Source of the DNA: Acidobacteriota bacterium
GTDB taxonomy: Bacteria > Acidobacteriota > Terriglobia > Terriglobales > Acidobacteriaceae
Direction: 5' to 3'
NCBI GenBank assembly: GCA_021780415.1
Contig: JAJXYW010000297.1
Coordinates: forward strand, 1-7,141
Length of the DNA stretch: 7,141 bases
Part shown: one piece after another, positions 5,006 to 7,141 of the stretch
Layout of the letters: every line of letters starts with the position of its first letter
Numbering within the stretch: position 1 is the first letter of the stretch
Position numbers and translations under genes: made by a program
The notes under the pieces: generated by a model
Told to the model about the DNA's origin: nothing
What the model saw: the letters and a program-made list of their open reading frames with translations, nothing else
Databases searched by the model: none

Positions 5006-6130
5006 ATGCCCGTATCCCAACGCTTCCGGCTGTCACTGTTTGCGAACTTGCTGCTGGTTGCCGGAGTTTCCGCTGCACAGCAAACGCCTTTGACGGCACA
5101 GCAGACACCTTCGATCGCACCACAGCCGTCGTCGGTGAAGCAGCAGGCGCCAGCGTCCGCGCTGCATACGCGTACGACGCCGCCGTCGCGAACGATCCAC
5201 CTGGATGTGGTGGTAACGCACAAGGATGGAAAGCCGGTGAGCGGGTTGCAGGCAAAGGACTTTACGCTGCTGGACAATAAGACTCCCCTGCCGATCACGT
5301 CGTTCCAGGCGTATGAGGGAGAGCAGGCTCCGGTGCAGGTGGTACTGCTGATCGACAGCGTGAATACGGACTTCAATATTCTGGCGCAGATGCGGATTGA
5401 GGTTGACAGGTTTCTGCTCGCTAACGGAGGCCAACTGGCGCGACCGATGACGCTGGCGGTGCTGGATGAGCAGGGTGGGATCAAGATGCAGAGGGGCTCC
5501 ACGCGGGATGGGAAGCTGCTGGCGAAGTCGCTGGACGCGTTTGACATCGGATTGCGGGATGTAGGGCGGTCGGCGGGGATCGAGGGCGATGGGGAGCGCT
5601 TTGACGACTCGATGAAGGCGATGCGGTTGATGGCGGGGTATGCGTCGGGGCAACCGGGACGGAAGATCATCCTGTGGGTGTCGCCGGGATGGCATTTGTT
5701 GTCGGGGCCGGAGGTCCAACTGACCAGTCAGCAGGAGGAGGCGATCTTCAACGAGATCACATGGTTCTCGATGGCCTTTCGCGACACGGAGACGACGCTC
5801 TATGCGATCAATCCGCGGGGAATCGACGAGTCGGTGGCGCGGGAGTTTTACTATGAGGAGTTTCTGGACGGGGTGAAGAAGCCGGGAGATGTGAACTTCG
5901 GAAACCTGGCGCTGCAGGTGCTGGCGATCCAGAGTGGTGGGCTGGCGGTCAGCAGCAGCGACATCTCTGGACTGCTGCGGCAGGTCGTGGAGGAGACGCA
6001 GGCGTACTACCGGATCTCGTTTGAGCCTCCGCCGACCCCGCGCAGGGATGTGTACCACAAGCTGGAGGTCAAGGTGGATCAGCCGGGCGTGGTGGCGCGC
6101 ACCAACACGGGGTACTACGACGAGCCCTAG
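5006..6130 (+). CDS. Secreted VWFA-related Acidobacterial domain protein
   Basis: The 374-residue product starts with a signal peptide (charged MPVSQRFR, hydrophobic LSLFANLLLVAGVSA, likely cleaved after Ala24), so it is exported. A Gln/Pro/Thr-rich linker (25-62) with QQTP repeats follows. Then comes LDVVVTHKDGKPVSGL (66-81) with DFTLLDN (85-91), a pattern of the VWFA-related Acidobacterial family (TIGR03436). A von Willebrand A-like core begins at VVLLIDSVNTDF (112-123). The metal-site motif is degenerate: Asp117 is kept but DxSxS is not, since Val119 and Thr121 replace both serines. The C-terminus has AYYRISFEPP and KVDQPGVVARTNTGYYDE, typical of the family end. Start ATG 5006 has GGAG (4997-5000) five bases upstream; a longer TTG-initiated frame from 4901 would bury the signal peptide. 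Role unknown, probably protein binding outside the cytoplasm. Divergent from ruvB. Confidence 0.9.
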   Translation: MPVSQRFRLSLFANLLLVAGVSAAQQTPLTAQQTPSIAPQPSSVKQQAPASALHTRTTPPSRTIHLDVVVTHKDGKPVSGLQAKDFTLLDNKTPLPITSFQAYEGEQAPVQVVLLIDSVNTDFNILAQMRIEVDRFLLANGGQLARPMTLAVLDEQGGIKMQRGSTRDGKLLAKSLDAFDIGLRDVGRSAGIEGDGERFDDSMKAMRLMAGYASGQPGRKIILWVSPGWHLLSGPEVQLTSQQEEAIFNEITWFSMAFRDTETTLYAINPRGIDESVAREFYYEEFLDGVKKPGDVNFGNLALQVLAIQSGGLAVSSSDISGLLRQVVEETQAYYRISFEPPPTPRRDVYHKLEVKVDQPGVVARTNTGYYDEP

Positions 6131-6253
6131 ACGGGCGGGGTTTCGGGGGGAGAGCGGACGGGAGAAACGGGGGATACGGACGCAGGCAAGGGACGAGCTG
6201 CGTCCTGTGGTGGAGAGGGAGCGTCTCACCCTCAGAAACTTCGCTTCCTTTAT

Positions 6254-6270
6254 GTTGCGAGAGGCGCAAC
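6254..6270. repeat. Small hairpin GTTGCG / CGCAAC
   Basis: A perfect 6-bp stem with a five-base loop lies 124 bp after the VWFA stop. It is followed by only two T residues on the plus strand, so it is a poor intrinsic terminator. It shares the TTGCG/CGCAA arms with the inverted repeat at 6426-6447. Confidence 0.35.
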
Positions 6271-6303
6271 TTCCCGGGCGGTGGCGGGTTCAGCATGTGG
6301 AGA

Positions 6304-6325
6304 TGTCACAGTGACAGGTCTGTCA
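6304..6325. promoter_or_regulatory. TGTCA half-site cluster, possible operator
   Basis: TGTCA (6304-6308), three bases, then TGACA (6312-6316) make a perfect 5-3-5 inverted repeat, and a third TGTCA follows at 6321-6325. Clustered half-sites in a gene-free region suit a regulator-binding site, but no regulator is identified and chance is possible. Confidence 0.25.
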
Positions 6326-6425
6326 TATTGGGGTCGCTGAGAGGCTGCGGCGATCAGGTCCGAGTGGTGCGCGTTCCTTCGGGGGGCCGCTTCAGCTCGG
6401 CTTAGAGAATTCAAATGAGCGCGGC

Positions 6426-6447
6426 TTGCGCAGTCTCCCGAGCGCAA
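6426..6447. repeat. Inverted repeat TTGCGC / GCGCAA before the 6471 gene
   Basis: Perfect 6-bp arms are separated by ten bases, ending 23 bp before the ATG at 6471. In that position it would lie in the leader or overlap the promoter, where an operator or leader hairpin could act. Confidence 0.35.
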
Positions 6448-6470
6448 TCCAGACGGAAAGTACTGTAGAG

Positions 6471-6725
6471 ATGAAACGTTTGGTGTACCTGAGTGTGACG
6501 GCGTTTAGCCTGCTGGGCCTGCTGCTGGCGACGGAACGCCGTGCGATGGCGTATGTGGATCCGGGTTCGGGGCTGCTGGCGGTTCAGTCGATAGGGTCGA
6601 TGATGGCGGCGGCGGGATTCTTTCTGCGGCGGCGTATTATGAGGGTATTCACAAAGAAGAAGCCCCTCACCCGCGCAGCCCTGCCGGTAACGGTGCGGAA
6701 AGAAGACTCTCGCAACGCTGCATGA
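6471..6725 (+). CDS. Small membrane protein with YVDPGSG motif
   Basis: The 84-residue product begins MKRLVYLSV, followed by a hydrophobic stretch to about residue 20, then ATERRAMA and YVDPGSGLLAVQSIGSMMAA (28-47), a second hydrophobic segment, and a strongly basic tail (FLRRRIMRVFTKKK). Two membrane segments with the YVDPGSG turn between them, or a cleaved signal (after AMA) plus one anchor, are both possible. I recognise this as a widespread small-protein type (YVDPGTG/YVDPGSG followed by a membrane helix and an Arg-rich end) with no known biochemical role that I can name. ATG 6471 is preferred over an upstream in-frame ATG at 6426, which would put 15 polar residues before the signal-like start. 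Its TGA stop overlaps the next gene's ATG as ATGA, so the two are probably translationally coupled. Confidence 0.8.
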   Translation: MKRLVYLSVTAFSLLGLLLATERRAMAYVDPGSGLLAVQSIGSMMAAAGFFLRRRIMRVFTKKKPLTRAALPVTVRKEDSRNAA

Positions 6726-7141
6726 CCTCTGGAACGCCAACCGCTACATTTCGAGATCCGGCCGGGTCGCTTCGCCTTGAAGACGACTTCGCTGTACGCA
6801 CCATTCACCCGTCGGCCCGCGACCAGGTGATGGAGTTTGTGACGTCGCAGTTTTGCAGCCGGCTGCAGGACCGGGGCGACATGGTGGCGATTACGATCAG
6901 AAATACGCCAGCGGGTTTGCAGTTGCTGCATCCGAAAGTGCCGGTGCCGACGTATCCGTGGGAGTGGACGCCGTCGCAGTGGCTGGCGGCGGCGCAGTTG
7001 ACGCTGGCGCTGTGCGCGGAGGCGCTGAGCGAAGGGTGGGTGCTGAAGGATGCGACGCCGCTGAATATTCTGTTTGTGGGGTCGCGGCCGGTGCTGGTGG
7101 ATGTGCTGTCGTTTGAGCCGTGGGACCCGGCGCCGAAGAAC
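6722..7141 (+). CDS. Kinase-like N-terminal region, possibly of a methyltransferase fusion, partial
   Basis: The frame is open for 140 codons from ATG 6722 and continues past the right edge. Its ATG overlaps the stop of the small YVDPGSG gene. Codon use is strongly GC3-biased. Residues 78-88 read YPWEWTPSQW. At 109-115 KDATPLN gives Asp110-x4-Asn115, and Asp127 lies in VLVDVLSFE. That spacing mirrors the catalytic loop and metal-binding Asp of protein-kinase-like and aminoglycoside-phosphotransferase folds, although the usual His before the first Asp is Lys109. From memory, proteins with LKDATPxNILF and FVDVLSFE continue into a class I SAM-dependent methyltransferase domain; that part would be outside the window and cannot be confirmed. 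A modifying role on a polysaccharide or other envelope substrate is a guess from its membrane-protein partner. Confidence 0.75.
   Translation, partial: MTSGTPTATFRDPAGSLRLEDDFAVRTIHPSARDQVMEFVTSQFCSRLQDRGDMVAITIRNTPAGLQLLHPKVPVPTYPWEWTPSQWLAAAQLTLALCAEALSEGWVLKDATPLNILFVGSRPVLVDVLSFEPWDPAPKN

Larger units (their letters stand above)
6131..6470. other. Gene-free 340-bp intergenic stretch
   Basis: No reading frame here looks coding. The stretch contains a hairpin (6254-6270), a cluster of TGTCA half-sites (6304-6325) and a second inverted repeat (6426-6447), listed separately. A clear U-tract terminator for the VWFA gene is absent. No confident -35/-10 pair was found for the downstream 6471 gene; TACTGT at 6461-6466 is too close to its start and a weak match. 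Confidence 0.6.

Overview
The window looks chromosomal and most likely comes from an Acidobacteriota genome of the Terriglobus/Granulicella/Edaphobacter kind. The basis is high G+C coding DNA, a secreted protein of the 'VWFA-related Acidobacterial domain' type at 5006-6130, and a membrane-anchored protein at the left edge that resembles Acidobacteriota hypothetical proteins. This taxonomic call is inference from protein style; no rRNA or tRNA gene was seen.

Layout, left to right. Positions 1-584 (minus, runs off the left edge) hold a membrane-anchored hypothetical protein. Positions 670-1992 (minus) hold a major facilitator exporter of the EntS/MFS_3 type. It is divergent, across a 74-bp gap, from murQ (2067-2984, plus), the MurNAc-6-phosphate etherase of peptidoglycan recycling. 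A small 32-codon signal-peptide-like frame follows at 3028-3126. Then comes a minus-strand block: ruvB (4808 to 3726), a hicB-hicA toxin-antitoxin pair (3687 to 3256), and a second, partial copy of the ruvB 3' end (3255 to 3151). Divergent from ruvB is the secreted VWFA-like protein. After a gene-free 340-bp stretch with several small inverted repeats come an 84-residue membrane protein with a YVDPGSG motif (6471-6725) and, overlapping it by ATGA, the first 140 codons of a gene whose N-terminal part carries a kinase-like catalytic-loop pattern (6722 to the right edge).

The most interesting structure is at 3150-3823. The last ~33 codons of ruvB are present twice in direct orientation, 575 bp apart, with 94 of 99 positions identical and one perfect 58-bp run. 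A visibly less GC-rich hicBA pair sits between the copies. The proximal copy is part of intact ruvB. The distal copy is a gene fragment that begins directly after the hicA stop codon and keeps the ruvB reading frame and stop. This is the footprint expected if a toxin-antitoxin cassette arrived together with a ruvB tail and rebuilt the gene, displacing the old tail. No recombinase is visible inside the unit, so the mechanism is open. Recombination between the copies would remove exactly one 575-bp unit and leave a complete ruvB.

The other genes are ordinary single-function units. MurQ works in the cytoplasm on wall fragments, RuvB in Holliday junction migration, and the VWFA protein is exported. 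The right-hand YVDPGSG/kinase-like pair is probably a co-translated cell-envelope unit of unknown function.
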